Notes: generated by a model not told the origin, from the sequence alone. 64,000 nucleotides of DNA from Microcoleus sp. FACHB-1515 (GCF_014696105.1 NZ_JACJPO010000061.1:29299-93298), one strand, 5' to 3'; shown: positions 1 to 7,921, counted from the stretch's first letter. Program-made: numbers and translations.

Positions 1-410
1 GGTGCAGTCGGCTTCAGGGCAGAATTGATCCACAAAGCCAGCAGAACGGTTCCGATAATGATGCCGCTGAGGGCAGTATCCGAGAGTTTTTCGCGCTGCG
101 ATCGCGGCAGGATCGATCGAATTGTCTTCAGCAGCCACGCCCAAACTCGACCGATTTGCCGAAACAGCGGCGGTGCTGGCTCGGCTGCGATGCGGGGGGC
201 TTCCGGTGCGTTGGGTTCCACTTTGACGAGTGCCTGTTCGAGCAGCCAAATGATGCTCCGCAGCGATCGCGCCGCTGTTTTGTTCAAGACGGGCTGCGTT
301 TTTTGCCACAGGTTTTCCAGCGCGTTGTTGCGAGGGGCAGGCGGTTTCGCGTTCCCGGAATTTGGTGGCGGTTGCGGCATCGATCGAACCTCTGGCAAGG
401 GCAGCAGCAT
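1..410 (-). CDS. Partial conserved cyanobacterial membrane-anchored protein (C-terminus beyond the window)
   Basis: A minus-strand reading frame is open from the window edge up to an ATG at 410; a second ATG at 380 (MPQPPPNSGN) is an equally good start. The N-terminal part is proline-rich and hydrophilic. The middle holds an amphipathic stretch (SLRSIIWLLEQALVKVEPN). The last visible residues form a hydrophobic segment (SGIIIGTVLLALWINSAL) that looks like a single membrane span. A TGA overlaps the region just upstream of the ATG, which limits the start. I do not recognise a function; the organisation (soluble linker, then one transmembrane helix, then an unseen part) suggests a membrane-anchored protein. 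The gene is cut by the window, so its full length is unknown. Confidence 0.6.
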   Translation of the reverse strand, partial: MLLPLPEVRSMPQPPPNSGNAKPPAPRNNALENLWQKTQPVLNKTAARSLRSIIWLLEQALVKVEPNAPEAPRIAAEPAPPLFRQIGRVWAWLLKTIRSILPRSQREKLSDTALSGIIIGTVLLALWINSALKPTA

Positions 411-490
411 CAATCTACCATCTTGAGGCGGCAAGCTTTCGCCCCCTCAATTCCCCACTCGTGCCCGACTTTGAGGTCTGCTAGTTTGCC

Positions 491-1003
491 TCAATAAATC
501 CAGGGAAGCAGCTTTTTCACTTGCTGGCGATAGGTGGCGTATTCGGGGTGCTTTGCGCTCAGCCAAATTTCTTCGCGGCTGGCTTTGGCGTTGAAGAATG
601 CGAAGGCGGCGATCGCTCCCATCAAATGCGTCACGCTCAACTGCAACACTGCCCAACTAAACATCGCCAGCACGATCGCACCATACAAAGGATGTCGCAC
701 CACGCTGTAAACACCCGTCTGCACCAAAGTTCCGCTGTCTTTCGGATGCGGCAAAGGCGTTAGATTATCTCCCAGTTCCGACAAGCCGCGCACGGCGAGC
801 AAAATGCCGCCTGTGAATAGAATCAGCGCGATCGGTAAGGTCACGTAAATCAGCGCATACGGCACTCGAAACCCCGCAGGCTGATAGACGGGCAGCAGCA
901 CGAAACCAACAATTAAAAGCGCTTGCGCGACGACCCAATATTCGCCGCGATCGCCTGTGCGCCATCCGGCTTTGGTGAAGCCCCAGTCAGAGAAAAGTTT
1001 CAT
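491..1003 (-). CDS. Isoprenylcysteine carboxyl methyltransferase (ICMT)-family membrane protein
   Basis: A 170-residue integral membrane protein with hydrophobic segments at about 25-40, 48-72 and 107-137. It carries the family signature RHPLYG (103-108), followed by the paired acidic residues EE (144-145) and HPEYATYRQQV near the C-terminus, which in ICMT/PEMT-type enzymes line the S-adenosylmethionine site. The family methylates lipid-like or cysteine substrates at the membrane. The substrate here cannot be read from sequence, and bacterial members are mostly uncharacterised. The start ATG at 1003 gives a plausible cytoplasmic N-terminus (MKLFSDWGF). The gene lies alone between the partial gene on the left and a small orphan gene on the right, all on the same strand. 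Family assignment is firm; specific function is not. Confidence 0.8.
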   Translation of the reverse strand: MKLFSDWGFTKAGWRTGDRGEYWVVAQALLIVGFVLLPVYQPAGFRVPYALIYVTLPIALILFTGGILLAVRGLSELGDNLTPLPHPKDSGTLVQTGVYSVVRHPLYGAIVLAMFSWAVLQLSVTHLMGAIAAFAFFNAKASREEIWLSAKHPEYATYRQQVKKLLPWIY

Positions 1004-1030
1004 GGTGATGCGATCGATCGACGATTACTT

Positions 1031-1237
1031 TTATCCGTTCGACTCTAATAAACTGCTATTTTCCTGCTGACGTTGAGCAATCTGCATTAGTAATCGCAAT
1101 GCTGCATTGACATCGGCTGCGGTGGGAAAAGCCTGCGCCACATCTGGATCTAAAAGAATCAAATTCGTACCGCTTCGATAGCGCTCAATGTATTTTCCTC
1201 GAACGCCGCCTTCTTCAGGCCGCAAATCATCTTCCAT
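1031..1237 (-). CDS. Small conserved protein, antitoxin-like
   Basis: A 68-residue protein with the pattern RGKYIERYRSGTN, then ILLDPDVAQAFPTAADVNAALRLL, which resembles a widespread small-protein family in cyanobacteria and other bacteria with the core 'RGK-Y-x-G-x-N-x-x-x-LxPDVAxxFxxxxxVNxALRxL'. From memory, members are often annotated as antitoxin-like because they occur beside small toxins, but no toxin gene is adjacent here. A good ribosome-binding sequence (GGAAGGA) lies about ten bases before the ATG at 1237, which supports this start. It is followed by the ICMT-family gene after a 27-bp gap, so the two may be co-transcribed. The antitoxin role is inference only. Confidence 0.6.
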   Translation of the reverse strand: MEDDLRPEEGGVRGKYIERYRSGTNLILLDPDVAQAFPTAADVNAALRLLMQIAQRQQENSSLLESNG

Positions 1238-1446
1238 CTCAACATCGTCCTTCCAATAAAATACCGTCTAACTTAATGAGCAACTTCGATATACTTACGG
1301 CCTCTAAATCAGTCTTTAGGTAGATTCTCCTAATTTTACTAGACATTTGTATTGAACAGAAGCTATATTGAATACATATAAGAAATGTAATTCTACAGAC
1401 CGTGTTTCTGAAATGTAACAAAAATTACAATTTTGGAAATGCAAAT

Positions 1447-1662
1447 ATGAAAAAAATTAAAGAAATAGTAAAGCACAATGAGAAAAATCAACATAAGAAA
1501 AAGAGCGTAAATTGGAGAAAAATAGTAAGGGGACTTCCAGCCGTTGTCACATTCTCTGTGACAAATTACATGCCCTTTGGGGGTGTAGAAATTGAAAGGG
1601 CCGCTTGCAAGCTCCAACCTATATCCTGTGAGGTAGTGTTTGTAGAACGGGAGGTTGATTAG
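1447..1662 (+). CDS. Candidate small protein of unknown function in an AT-rich island
   Basis: A 71-residue frame from ATG at 1447; a GTG at 1402 would add 15 residues. The N-terminal third is strongly basic (MKKIKEIVKH, then a KKK and a WRK motif). The rest is mixed, containing GLPAVVTFSVTNYMPFGG and two cysteines (ACKL and ISCEV). A weak GGA lies about ten bases before the ATG. A promoter-like pair lies upstream, and a strong terminator starts 78 bases after the stop, on the same strand. Codon use is AT-rich, unlike the neighbours. I recognise no family. It could be a secreted or modified peptide precursor, an orphan gene, or chance reading frame over a small RNA. Confidence 0.3.
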   Translation: MKKIKEIVKHNEKNQHKKKSVNWRKIVRGLPAVVTFSVTNYMPFGGVEIERAACKLQPISCEVVFVEREVD

Positions 1663-1739
1663 AGCATAGATAAACGCAATTAAATTAACTTGATTCTATT
1701 TATCTGAAACACGGCTGATAGTTATTTCTTAGAAGACCT

Positions 1740-1777
1740 AGCAAGTGGCTATACCAAGGTATAGCCACTTGCTTTTT
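1740..1777 (+). terminator. Rho-independent terminator, perfect 16-bp stem
   Basis: A perfect inverted repeat (AGCAAGTGGCTATACC and its complement, 1740-1755 and 1758-1773) is separated by only two bases and followed by TTTTT on the plus strand. No A-run precedes it, so it is built for plus-strand transcripts. The only plus-strand candidate upstream is the AT-rich small gene ending at 1662. It also protects the minus-strand TPR gene from rightward read-in. Confidence 0.75.
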
Positions 1778-1851
1778 GCTTAGCATAGTAGCGATTGACC
1801 TGCTGGACAAAGCTTAAAAAACTTTTGCAGGATATCACCCGTATTTCGACA

Positions 1852-2634
1852 TTATTTTAGGTGCAGAAATCGATCGAGTGCGGCCACCATTGCCGGAGGC
1901 CAGCGGCGCGTATTTGCCACCCAATCAAGATTTTTGTAGCGCGAATCGAGACCGACCGCAGCCACCCAGTTGCTTTCCGCTTCGCCCTGCTGCCCGTTCA
2001 CCCACAGCACAGCCGTCAGCGCGGCTCGCATATCGGCAAACTGCGGATATTTGCGGACGAGATTTCGCATCGTGCGGAGGGCTTCATCCGTTTGGCCGGA
2101 CTGGTAGAGGGCAAGCGCATAGTTGGCGCGGGCAAAGGCATAGTCGGGCGCGAGGTCGGCAGCGTAAAGGTAATCCGCGATCGCCGCATCCCAGTTGCCC
2201 GACCCCGCTTCGGCATTGCCGCGATTGTTGTAGGCGGCGGGGTCTTGCGGGTCAAGTTCCAGGACGTGGTTATAGTCCGCGATCGCCTCGTCCCATTTGC
2301 CCAAGCCTTCCAAGGCCGTACCGCGATTCAGGTAGGGATCGGGCGCGTCGGGCGCGAGTTCAACGGCTTGGTTGTAGTCTGCGATCGCCGCTTCCAGCTT
2401 GTTTTGGCTGACGCGAGCATTACCGCGATTGCTCCACAGGGCAGCACTGTCGGGATACTGCTCGATTAATTGCGTCCAGTAGGTTTCCGCTGTGGCGAAG
2501 TCGCCGCGATTCGTGGCAGAAAATGCCTGCTGGCGGAGTTCTTCAAGCTGGGCGGGTTCCAGCGTCACTTCGGCGCGGGCGGGCGCAGTCCACAAAAATA
2601 GGCAGAGGCAGAAGGCAAGGAGGAGGCGGAGCAT
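1852..2634 (-). CDS. Exported tetratricopeptide-repeat (TPR) protein
   Basis: A 260-residue protein starting with a clear signal peptide (MLRLLLAFCLCLFLWTAPARAE, cleavage expected after ARA near residue 21). Four to five TPR units follow, with typical helices such as ALWSNRGNARVSQNKLEAAI, AYNNRGNAEAGSGNWDAAIADY and ANYALALYQSGQTDEALRTM. The signal peptide and TPR array predict a thylakoid-lumen or periplasmic scaffold protein; plant and cyanobacterial relatives of this shape take part in photosystem assembly, but that is only analogy here. It lies directly downstream of ruvB on the same strand with a 23-bp gap, so the two are probably co-transcribed. Confidence 0.85.
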   Translation of the reverse strand: MLRLLLAFCLCLFLWTAPARAEVTLEPAQLEELRQQAFSATNRGDFATAETYWTQLIEQYPDSAALWSNRGNARVSQNKLEAAIADYNQAVELAPDAPDPYLNRGTALEGLGKWDEAIADYNHVLELDPQDPAAYNNRGNAEAGSGNWDAAIADYLYAADLAPDYAFARANYALALYQSGQTDEALRTMRNLVRKYPQFADMRAALTAVLWVNGQQGEAESNWVAAVGLDSRYKNLDWVANTRRWPPAMVAALDRFLHLK

Positions 2635-2657
2635 GACAGGTTCGATCGCAACTGCCC

Positions 2658-3773
2658 TTAGAGTACCAAGGGAAGCTGACTGTCGGGCGGCGAATAGCCC
2701 ATGTGCTTCCAGGCGGCAGGCGTGGCGATTCGGCCTCTGGGGGTGCGCTGGAGGTAGCCAAGCTGCATCAAATAGGGTTCATAGACTTCTTCGATCGTCT
2801 GCGAATCTTCTCCCGTCACGGCGGCGATCGTATCGAGTCCGACGGGACCACCGCCAAAATTTTCGATCATGACGCTGAGCATTTTGCGGTCTGTCCAGTC
2901 CAGCCCGCAGGGATCAACGTTGAATAGCTGCAAGGCTTCGGCGGCGATCGCTTCGTCGATCGTGGCGACCTGCTTCACCTGAATGTAGTCACGCACTCGG
3001 CGCAAAAGACGATTGGCAATCCGGGGCGTGCCTCGCGATCGACGAGCAATTTCTGCCGCGCCGTCCGGCTGAATAGGCGTATTCAAAATGCTGGCCGTGC
3101 GTAAAACGATCTGCGTTAGTTCGTCGTGTTCATAGAAGCGCAGACGTTGGACGAGGCCGAATCGATCGCGCAGCGGAGAACTGAGCGCTCCGACTCTTGT
3201 GGTTGCGCCGACGAGGGTAAAGCGCTTGAGCGGAAGAACTTGCGTCCGGGCGCTTTGGCCTTTGCCGATCGTAATGTCGAGCCGAAAATCTTCCATTGCC
3301 GGATAGAGAATTTCCTCGGTGACTTTCGGCAAACGGTGAATTTCATCGATAAACAATACGTCTCCGGGCTGCAAGTTGATCAGCAGACCAACGATATCGC
3401 GGGGACGCTCCAAGGCGGGTGCACTGGTGATTTTGCAGTTGACACCCATCTCGGTTGCCAAAATTAGCGACATGGTGGTTTTGCCGAGTCCAGGTGGCCC
3501 ATAGAGCAGCAGGTGATCGAGCGGTTCCTGCCGCGCCTGTGCCGCCTGAATCGCGATGTTCAGCACTTCTCGGAGGTCTTTTTGCCCGACGTAATCCGCG
3601 ATGCGCTGGGGACGCAGCTTTTCTTCTTGTTTGCCGTATTCGTCGAGCGTGACGACGGGCTGAAGCAAATCTTCGGTGGGCGGTTGGACGGCAGCTTTTT
3701 TGGAGCGCGATCGCACTTGTTCCGACGATCGCGGCTCAGACGGCTCCTGCTGTTTGGAAGAGATTATCGCCAT
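2658..3773 (-). CDS. ruvB: Holliday junction branch migration helicase RuvB
   Basis: A 371-residue AAA+ ATPase that, with RuvA, drives branch migration of Holliday junctions in recombinational repair. Visible motifs are Walker A GPPGLGKT (92-99), Walker B with DEIH (143-146), sensor GATTRVG, the arginine-finger region SSPLRDRFG, and the C-terminal winged helix containing [12 protein letters not shown] and [20 protein letters not shown]. The N-terminal extension of about 40 residues (basic and proline-containing) before the conserved EKLRPQ is common in cyanobacterial homologues. It is transcribed leftward, divergent from the gene at 3918, with a spacer of about 145 bp. Identification is secure. 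Confidence 0.97.
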   Translation of the reverse strand: MAIISSKQQEPSEPRSSEQVRSRSKKAAVQPPTEDLLQPVVTLDEYGKQEEKLRPQRIADYVGQKDLREVLNIAIQAAQARQEPLDHLLLYGPPGLGKTTMSLILATEMGVNCKITSAPALERPRDIVGLLINLQPGDVLFIDEIHRLPKVTEEILYPAMEDFRLDITIGKGQSARTQVLPLKRFTLVGATTRVGALSSPLRDRFGLVQRLRFYEHDELTQIVLRTASILNTPIQPDGAAEIARRSRGTPRIANRLLRRVRDYIQVKQVATIDEAIAAEALQLFNVDPCGLDWTDRKMLSVMIENFGGGPVGLDTIAAVTGEDSQTIEEVYEPYLMQLGYLQRTPRGRIATPAAWKHMGYSPPDSQLPLVL

Positions 3774-3917
3774 GTCTCACCTCCGCTCGCGCTTGGGCAA
3801 ACTGCCTGCTGGAATCGCTCTTAGCTTAACTGTACTCTGCATTTCGGACAACTGTACTAATTTTTGCCACTGTTAATGGGTGCGATAGTATCAGACTGTG
3901 GCTATTTCGCGCTCATT

Positions 3918-4445
3918 ATGCCCGAAAATTCTTTGCAAGTCCCTGAAAATTTGTCGTTTCCCGATGCGATCGCCCTGACGCAAATTCTGCTTGATCGATT
4001 CAGCGATCTTGCGGATGCCGACATCGAATCGACGGTGACGGCTCTGGTCGCGACTGAAAACGGCGCACGGGGCTTTTTCGTCACCTATTTAAGCAACGAT
4101 CGATCGCTAGCAGACCACCCATCCGCAGCGATTGTAACCGCTTTGCGATCGTCTCCCGACATCGTTTCCGAACTCTTAGTCAAAAATTTAGCCATGTCCG
4201 CAGCAATGGCCGTTCATCATCGTCGCAATCAAGATGAAAGCGCGGCACAAGGGTCAGATCGAGTGCAACGGCGATCGCTCGATCTGATTCGCCTGCTCGA
4301 TCTGCCGCAGATGCGCGATCTCGCCCAAAAGCTGCACGAAAGCGCGGCCACAGGGCGCGGAGAATATAAAGCGTTTCTCGATCGCTGGAACTACGATGCC
4401 GAACAGCGTCAAACGATCGAGCAGGCAGTGTCAGCAGTGATGTAA
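3918..4445 (+). CDS. Conserved cyanobacterial protein of unknown function
   Basis: A 175-residue soluble, mostly helical protein beginning MPENSLQVPENLSFPDAIALTQ. I chose the ATG at 3918; an in-frame ATG at 3864 would add 18 residues (MPLLMGAIVSDCGYFALI) that look less like protein. There are no transmembrane segments, cysteine clusters or catalytic motifs that I recognise. The middle has ENGARGFFVTYLSNDRSLAD and the C-terminal half is charged (MAVHHRRNQDES...RSLDLIRLLDLPQMRDLAQKL). It is followed after 3 bp by the phosphoglycerate mutase gene, so the two form a probable operon, but no functional link is known to me. Confidence 0.75.
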   Translation: MPENSLQVPENLSFPDAIALTQILLDRFSDLADADIESTVTALVATENGARGFFVTYLSNDRSLADHPSAAIVTALRSSPDIVSELLVKNLAMSAAMAVHHRRNQDESAAQGSDRVQRRSLDLIRLLDLPQMRDLAQKLHESAATGRGEYKAFLDRWNYDAEQRQTIEQAVSAVM

Positions 4446-4448
4446 GCA

Positions 4449-5144
4449 ATGTCAAGACTGATTCTGATTCGACACGGACAAAGCATATGGAACGCCGCCA
4501 ACAAATTCACAGGCTGGGTGGATGTGCCGTTGAGCAAGCGTGGACGAGCGGAAGTGATGATCGCCGCTGACAAACTGCGAAGCTACCGAATTGACGTTTG
4601 CTTTACCAGCCTGTTAATTCGGGCGATCGAAACTGCGATTCTTTGCCTCACCGAATACGAAGAACTCTCAGGTGGCAAAACGCCGATTCTCAAGCACGAA
4701 GCCGACGATCTCGATTGGCACGGCTGGGATCACTATGACGGCGAACCCGATCAAGAACTGCCGATTTTTCCGAGCGTTGCCCTGGATGAGCGCTATTACG
4801 GTCAATTGCAGGGACTCGACAAGGCACAGACTGCCGCCAAGTTTGGGGCGGCGCAGGTGCAGGAATGGCGGCGATCGTACTCCACTCGTCCACCCGGAGG
4901 CGAAAGTTTAGAAGATACGCAAAAGCGCGTCATCCCTTATTTCACCAGCCGGATTTTGTCGCACATTACCGCAGGCGAAACGGTTCTCGTCGCGGCACAC
5001 GGAAATTCATTGCGATCGATCATCATGAAGCTGGAAAATCTCGCCGCCGAAGCAGTTCCCGCCCTCGAACTTGCAACCGGAATTCCGCTGGTTTATGACA
5101 TTGCTGCAAATGGGGAAGTGCGCGAGAAGCGAATTTTAATTTGA
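4449..5144 (+). CDS. gpmA: 2,3-bisphosphoglycerate-dependent phosphoglycerate mutase
   Basis: A 231-residue member of the histidine phosphatase superfamily that interconverts 3- and 2-phosphoglycerate in glycolysis. The N-terminal LIRHGQSIWN gives the phospho-acceptor histidine (His9) and Arg8. ERYYGQLQG is the dPGM substrate loop, and VAAHGNSLRSIIMKLE carries the second catalytic histidine. FTGWVDVPLSKRG is also typical of dPGM. Length is slightly below the 230-250 usual for the family. Compared with canonical enzymes, the ERHYG loop reads ERYYG and the region before it (DWHGWDHYDGEP) is divergent. It starts 3 bp after the upstream gene's stop codon. Confidence 0.88.
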   Translation: MSRLILIRHGQSIWNAANKFTGWVDVPLSKRGRAEVMIAADKLRSYRIDVCFTSLLIRAIETAILCLTEYEELSGGKTPILKHEADDLDWHGWDHYDGEPDQELPIFPSVALDERYYGQLQGLDKAQTAAKFGAAQVQEWRRSYSTRPPGGESLEDTQKRVIPYFTSRILSHITAGETVLVAAHGNSLRSIIMKLENLAAEAVPALELATGIPLVYDIAANGEVREKRILI

Positions 5145-5150
5145 AGCGGT

Positions 5151-5420
5151 TTAGACAGCTTGAATCCATTCGCGCAGATCATATTCTGTCCAGATGCCGT
5201 TTTGCCAGTAGGGGTCGGCTTCGACGATTTGCCGTACAGTGGCTTCGTCGGGTGCGTCGTAAATGGCAAAGACGCGAGTTAGGTCTTTGGTGGGACCGAT
5301 CGTTACCAAAACGCCGGATTCTTTTTGATCAGCAAGTCCGTCGAGGTGAGCTTGACGGTAAGGGGCACGTTTTGCCAGCACGTCGTCGCAGTAGCGCCCC
5401 CACATCACATATTTCGGCAT
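5151..5420 (-). CDS. YciI-family protein
   Basis: An 89-residue single-domain protein with the alpha-beta barrel pattern of the YCII family: an N-terminal strand MPKYVMWGRYCDD, then RAPYRQAHLDGLADQKESG, where the histidine of the R-x-x-H-x-x-xL motif is the putative active-site residue, then TRVFAIYDAPDEATVRQIVEADPYWQNG. Family members are small, often dimeric proteins, some with dehalogenase-like or hydrolase-like activity, mostly of unknown role. The gene converges on gpmA with 6 bp between stop codons and appears monocistronic. Confidence 0.85.
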   Translation of the reverse strand: MPKYVMWGRYCDDVLAKRAPYRQAHLDGLADQKESGVLVTIGPTKDLTRVFAIYDAPDEATVRQIVEADPYWQNGIWTEYDLREWIQAV

Positions 5421-5516
5421 CGATTTAAAGATTGAACGGTCAAAATCAGTTTAGAACGCTGGCATGGCAGAAATCCGGGCATTGCTGAAACTGAGTATGA
5501 ATCGAAAACAGGCCAG

Positions 5517-5556
5517 TCTCAAAGTCCCCCAAGCGAGAGGATTTAGGGGGCGATCG
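5517..5556 (+). repeat. Partial copy of the dispersed 81-bp element family (R1)
   Basis: The string CTCAAAGTCCCCCAAG followed by GGATTTAGGGGGCGATCG matches the core of the family seen at 23409-23450 and 60909-60989 (CTCAAAGT, a C-run, a loop, then GGATTTAGGGGG). The C-run and G-run can pair to form a hairpin. Only about 40 bases of the element are recognisable here. Confidence 0.55.
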
Positions 5557-5632
5557 CAGGCATGACGTCCTCACAATTCATTCCTCAATTCAGCAACGCC
5601 GACATCCGATCGCATCCCAAAATCATCGAGGC

Positions 5633-5661
5633 AAAAAAAAGGCCGAGCATTGCCCGACCTT
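5633..5661 (-). terminator. Rho-independent terminator of the hli gene
   Basis: On the minus strand GGTCGGGC-AAT-GCTCGGCC forms an 8-bp stem with two G-T pairs, followed by a run of eight T. It lies about 40 bases downstream of the hli stop codon at 5702 and is correctly oriented for it. Confidence 0.8.
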
Positions 5662-5701
5662 GACCGTCATCTTGGAGAAGAAATATTAAATTGTTTGTGT
5701 C

Positions 5702-5905
5702 TTACACGAGGCCGAGCCAGTGCAAGAAGCCTTGGCCGGAAACCAGCTCGATCGCAACGGCGGCCAAGAAGCCGATCATTGCCAAGCGACCGTTCCAAAC
5801 TTCGGCGCTGGGGTTGGAACCAAATTGGAACTTGGTTGCAAATTCGCCGTACTTCCGCTCGGACTGTTGCTTGTAGTAGTCTTTCTCGTTCGGTGTGCTT
5901 TGCAT
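5702..5905 (-). CDS. High-light-inducible protein (Hlip / one-helix CAB-like)
   Basis: A 67-residue protein with one transmembrane helix. It carries the chlorophyll-binding signature [12 protein letters not shown] (35-46), the E-x-x-N-G-R motif shared with plant light-harvesting proteins. Hlips bind chlorophyll and carotenoid and protect photosystem II assembly intermediates and chlorophyll-synthesis enzymes under light stress. I place the start at 5905 ([12 protein letters not shown]), nine bases after a GGAG; an upstream ATG at 5938 would add 11 residues. The long hydrophilic N-terminus before the helix is usual for this class. It has its own terminator. Upstream on the minus strand, GTTACATT (plus 5953-5960) matches one half of the HLR1 light-response element; the second half is not convincing. 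Confidence 0.92.
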   Translation of the reverse strand: MQSTPNEKDYYKQQSERKYGEFATKFQFGSNPSAEVWNGRLAMIGFLAAVAIELVSGQGFLHWLGLV

Positions 5906-6280
5906 GGTGGGGACTCCAATCAATCGTTGTTTGTTCATCCAACCTGCTAACTAATGTAACAAACTATTTCGGAATCGTCACAATCAAAAGGTAGATTTTC
6001 AAAGATTTGTTTCGTTTATGCGATCGATTGCCGCAATTATGCCTCAAAGGTTTCAAGGCTGTAATTTAGCAACTTCGATTCCCTGCTAAGATGACCAAAC
6101 CGCGACGTTCTTTACATTTCATCGCGGTTATCCCTCTCCAAGGGTACTAAACCATCCCGCTCTACGGAGAGTAAACTTGTATAAAAAGTCAAGCATTTGC
6201 TTAATGTGGATGCGTGAAATGCAATCAGGGTGCTTCAGGTCCAGCGTACAGATGGGTCACGCCGAATTAGAGAATTCACC
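5906..6280. other. Divergent spacer between hli and the cyclic-nucleotide-fold gene
   Basis: It holds the promoters of two divergent genes. Visible elements are the HLR1-like half-site at 5953-5960, an inverted repeat AACCGCGA/TCGCGGTT around 6098-6129, and a -10-like TATAAA at 6180-6185 that would serve the rightward gene. No clear -35 hexamer precedes it. I see no reading frame here. Confidence 0.45.
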
Positions 6281-6796
6281 ATGAAGCAAGTTTTATTTAT
6301 TTTGGGCGAGTTGAGCGATGCGGATATTGACTGGCTGATTCAAACGGGCGATCGCCAAGATGTTGAGCCGGGAACGATTTTGATTCATGAAGGCAAGTCG
6401 GTCGATGCGCTGTATATCCTGCTTGAAGGAACGCTCGTCGTGACGATTTCGGCGCTAGAAGGACGGCAAATTGCGCGATTGGCAAGCGGCGATGTGGTCG
6501 GAGAAATGTCGTTTGTTGAATCGCGCCCCCCTTCGGCAACGGTGCAGACCTTAGAAAAATCGGTTGTGCTGGCCGTCCCGCGATCGCTGCTGAGCGAAAA
6601 GCTTCAGACCGATGTGGGCTTTGCAGCTCGCTTTTATCGAGCGCTGGCGATTTTGCTGTCGAGTCGCTTGCGCGGCACGGTGCGGCAGTTGAGCAATTCT
6701 CCCGATCGCACCCAGACCGAAACGGAAACGGCGGCGATCGCTCAGCAGCGATTTGACAATTTGCTAGAGCGGCTAAAAGGCAACGAATCCGCTTAG
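6281..6796 (+). CDS. Cyclic-nucleotide-binding-fold protein without DNA-binding domain
   Basis: A 171-residue protein consisting of one CAP-family effector domain: LSDADIDWLIQTGDRQDVEPGTILIHEGKSVDALYILLEGTLVV, followed by the phosphate-binding cassette VGEMSFVESRPPSATV, then a helical tail. In cAMP- or cGMP-binding members the cassette ends P-R-x-A-T, and the arginine holds the phosphate. Here the sequence reads PPSAT, so that arginine is missing and binding of a cyclic nucleotide is doubtful. There is no helix-turn-helix. The start is ATG at 6281; an upstream in-frame start at 6230 adds 17 unlikely residues. The gene ends by overlapping 3 bp, tail to tail, with cnaT. Confidence 0.8.
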   Translation: MKQVLFILGELSDADIDWLIQTGDRQDVEPGTILIHEGKSVDALYILLEGTLVVTISALEGRQIARLASGDVVGEMSFVESRPPSATVQTLEKSVVLAVPRSLLSEKLQTDVGFAARFYRALAILLSSRLRGTVRQLSNSPDRTQTETETAAIAQQRFDNLLERLKGNESA

Positions 6797-7857
6797 CGCA
6801 ACGCAACAGGCTGAAGCTGAGCGATCGAGCGATGCAGTTCGCTCAGCTTTTGCGCGGCTTGACCATTGGCAATCAGCTCTTGGGCGAGGGCAAGGCCGGA
6901 TTCTAGATCAGCACAAGCACCCGATCGCCACAGATAAAAGCCGCTGTTCCACACGATCGAGCTTTGCAGGTCGCCGCCTTCGTTTCGCAAAACGGCCTGC
7001 ATCAAATCGGCGATCGTGGCTTCGTCGAGCGGCACATCAGTTCCCGCAAACCCGTAGTCGCGGGGATGCAGCAACAAGCGTTCGATCGGTTCTCCGGGCT
7101 TGTGGCCGAGGCCGATGATGCAGGTGCGATCGCGCGGCAAATCACAACTGCCTTCTAGACCTTTGACGGTGATGTAGTTTCCAGTTCCGCGCAGCGAAAA
7201 CGCTTCATATGCCATGCCCTCGGTCGGCGGATGGACAAAGCCGGAAACCAGCAGACAGTCTCCGGCATATGGACACCAAAACAGTTCCAGCGTGGCAAAC
7301 GGCGGACGCTTGCCGATCTGGTCGCGAAATTCCACGAGTCCTTCTGCGAGGGGAAAGTGACGCGGCTGGTAGACAAAGCCGATTTTGGTTTGGGCGAAAA
7401 TTTGCTGCGCCTGATCGAGATCGAGCTGCGTCCAGTCAATTCCCAACGCCTGCCACACTTCCGTCAGCGGAATGCCGTACTTGGTGGGAATGCGTCCGCC
7501 GCCATGCAGCACGATCGGCAGGTCTGCGGCTGCTAGCACCAAGGCCGTCAGTGGACTCAACGGCAGGGTGCGCGATCGCCCGTCATACGGCAGGCTGAAC
7601 ACGATCGGAGGGTGGGGACTGTCGATCGGCTGAAGCTTCGCGCCGAATTGGTCGTAGGCATCCAACATTCCCGCTAGTTCTTCCCCGGTCGGACGCTTGA
7701 TGCGGTGGGAAATCATGAATGCGCCGATTTGGGCGGGAGTCGCTTCTTGCGTCAAGATCATGCGCGTGGCGGCTGCGGCCTCGCTGCGGGTGAGGTCAAC
7801 GCTGGTGTGGGTGCCGCTGGCAACTTTGCGGAGTAGGTCGCGGAAGGTGTCACTCAT
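6793..7857 (-). CDS. cnaT: CnaT-like nitrate-assimilation regulator (anthranilate phosphoribosyltransferase family)
   Basis: A 354-residue protein of the TrpD-like glycosyltransferase family, with the helical N-terminus MSDTFRDLLRKVASG, TPAQIGAFMISHRIKRPTGEE, and a core with VLHGGGRIPTKYGIPLTEVWQALGI in place of the canonical PRPP and anthranilate motifs. Glycine-rich VxHGxRG and GNR motifs typical of true TrpD are altered, which argues against tryptophan synthesis. In Anabaena sp. PCC 7120 the gene cnaT, encoding a protein of this family, is needed for expression of the nir operon and lies by ntcB. Here it lies 64 bp downstream of an ntcB-like gene in the nirA divergent cluster. The regulatory assignment is therefore mainly by synteny; enzymatic activity is unknown. 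Confidence 0.78.
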   Translation of the reverse strand: MSDTFRDLLRKVASGTHTSVDLTRSEAAAATRMILTQEATPAQIGAFMISHRIKRPTGEELAGMLDAYDQFGAKLQPIDSPHPPIVFSLPYDGRSRTLPLSPLTALVLAAADLPIVLHGGGRIPTKYGIPLTEVWQALGIDWTQLDLDQAQQIFAQTKIGFVYQPRHFPLAEGLVEFRDQIGKRPPFATLELFWCPYAGDCLLVSGFVHPPTEGMAYEAFSLRGTGNYITVKGLEGSCDLPRDRTCIIGLGHKPGEPIERLLLHPRDYGFAGTDVPLDEATIADLMQAVLRNEGGDLQSSIVWNSGFYLWRSGACADLESGLALAQELIANGQAAQKLSELHRSIAQLQPVALR

Positions 7858-7921
7858 GGCGATCGAGGGTCAGGTGTCGGGTGTTGGGGATCGTGTCGGA
7901 TGTCGATTTCACTTTCAACCC

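Larger units (their letters stand above)
1238..1851. other. AT-rich intergenic island
   Basis: About 600 bases, visibly richer in A and T than the flanking genes and almost free of the HIP1 octamer that punctuates the rest of the window. It contains a short plus-strand gene candidate (1447-1662), a hairpin TTGTCACA/TGTGACAA at about 1544-1564, and a strong rho-independent terminator (1740-1777). Promoter-like hexamers TTGAAC (1352-1357) and TATAAG (1377-1382) precede the gene candidate with a rather long 19-base spacer. Different base composition and loss of HIP1 suggest recent acquisition or relaxed constraint. Confidence 0.6.

Noticed and set aside
1393..1617. Minus-strand 74-codon frame in the AT-rich island
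   Set aside because: It is hydrophobic because AT-rich DNA encodes Phe, Ile and Leu in this frame, and it overlaps the better-supported plus-strand candidate.
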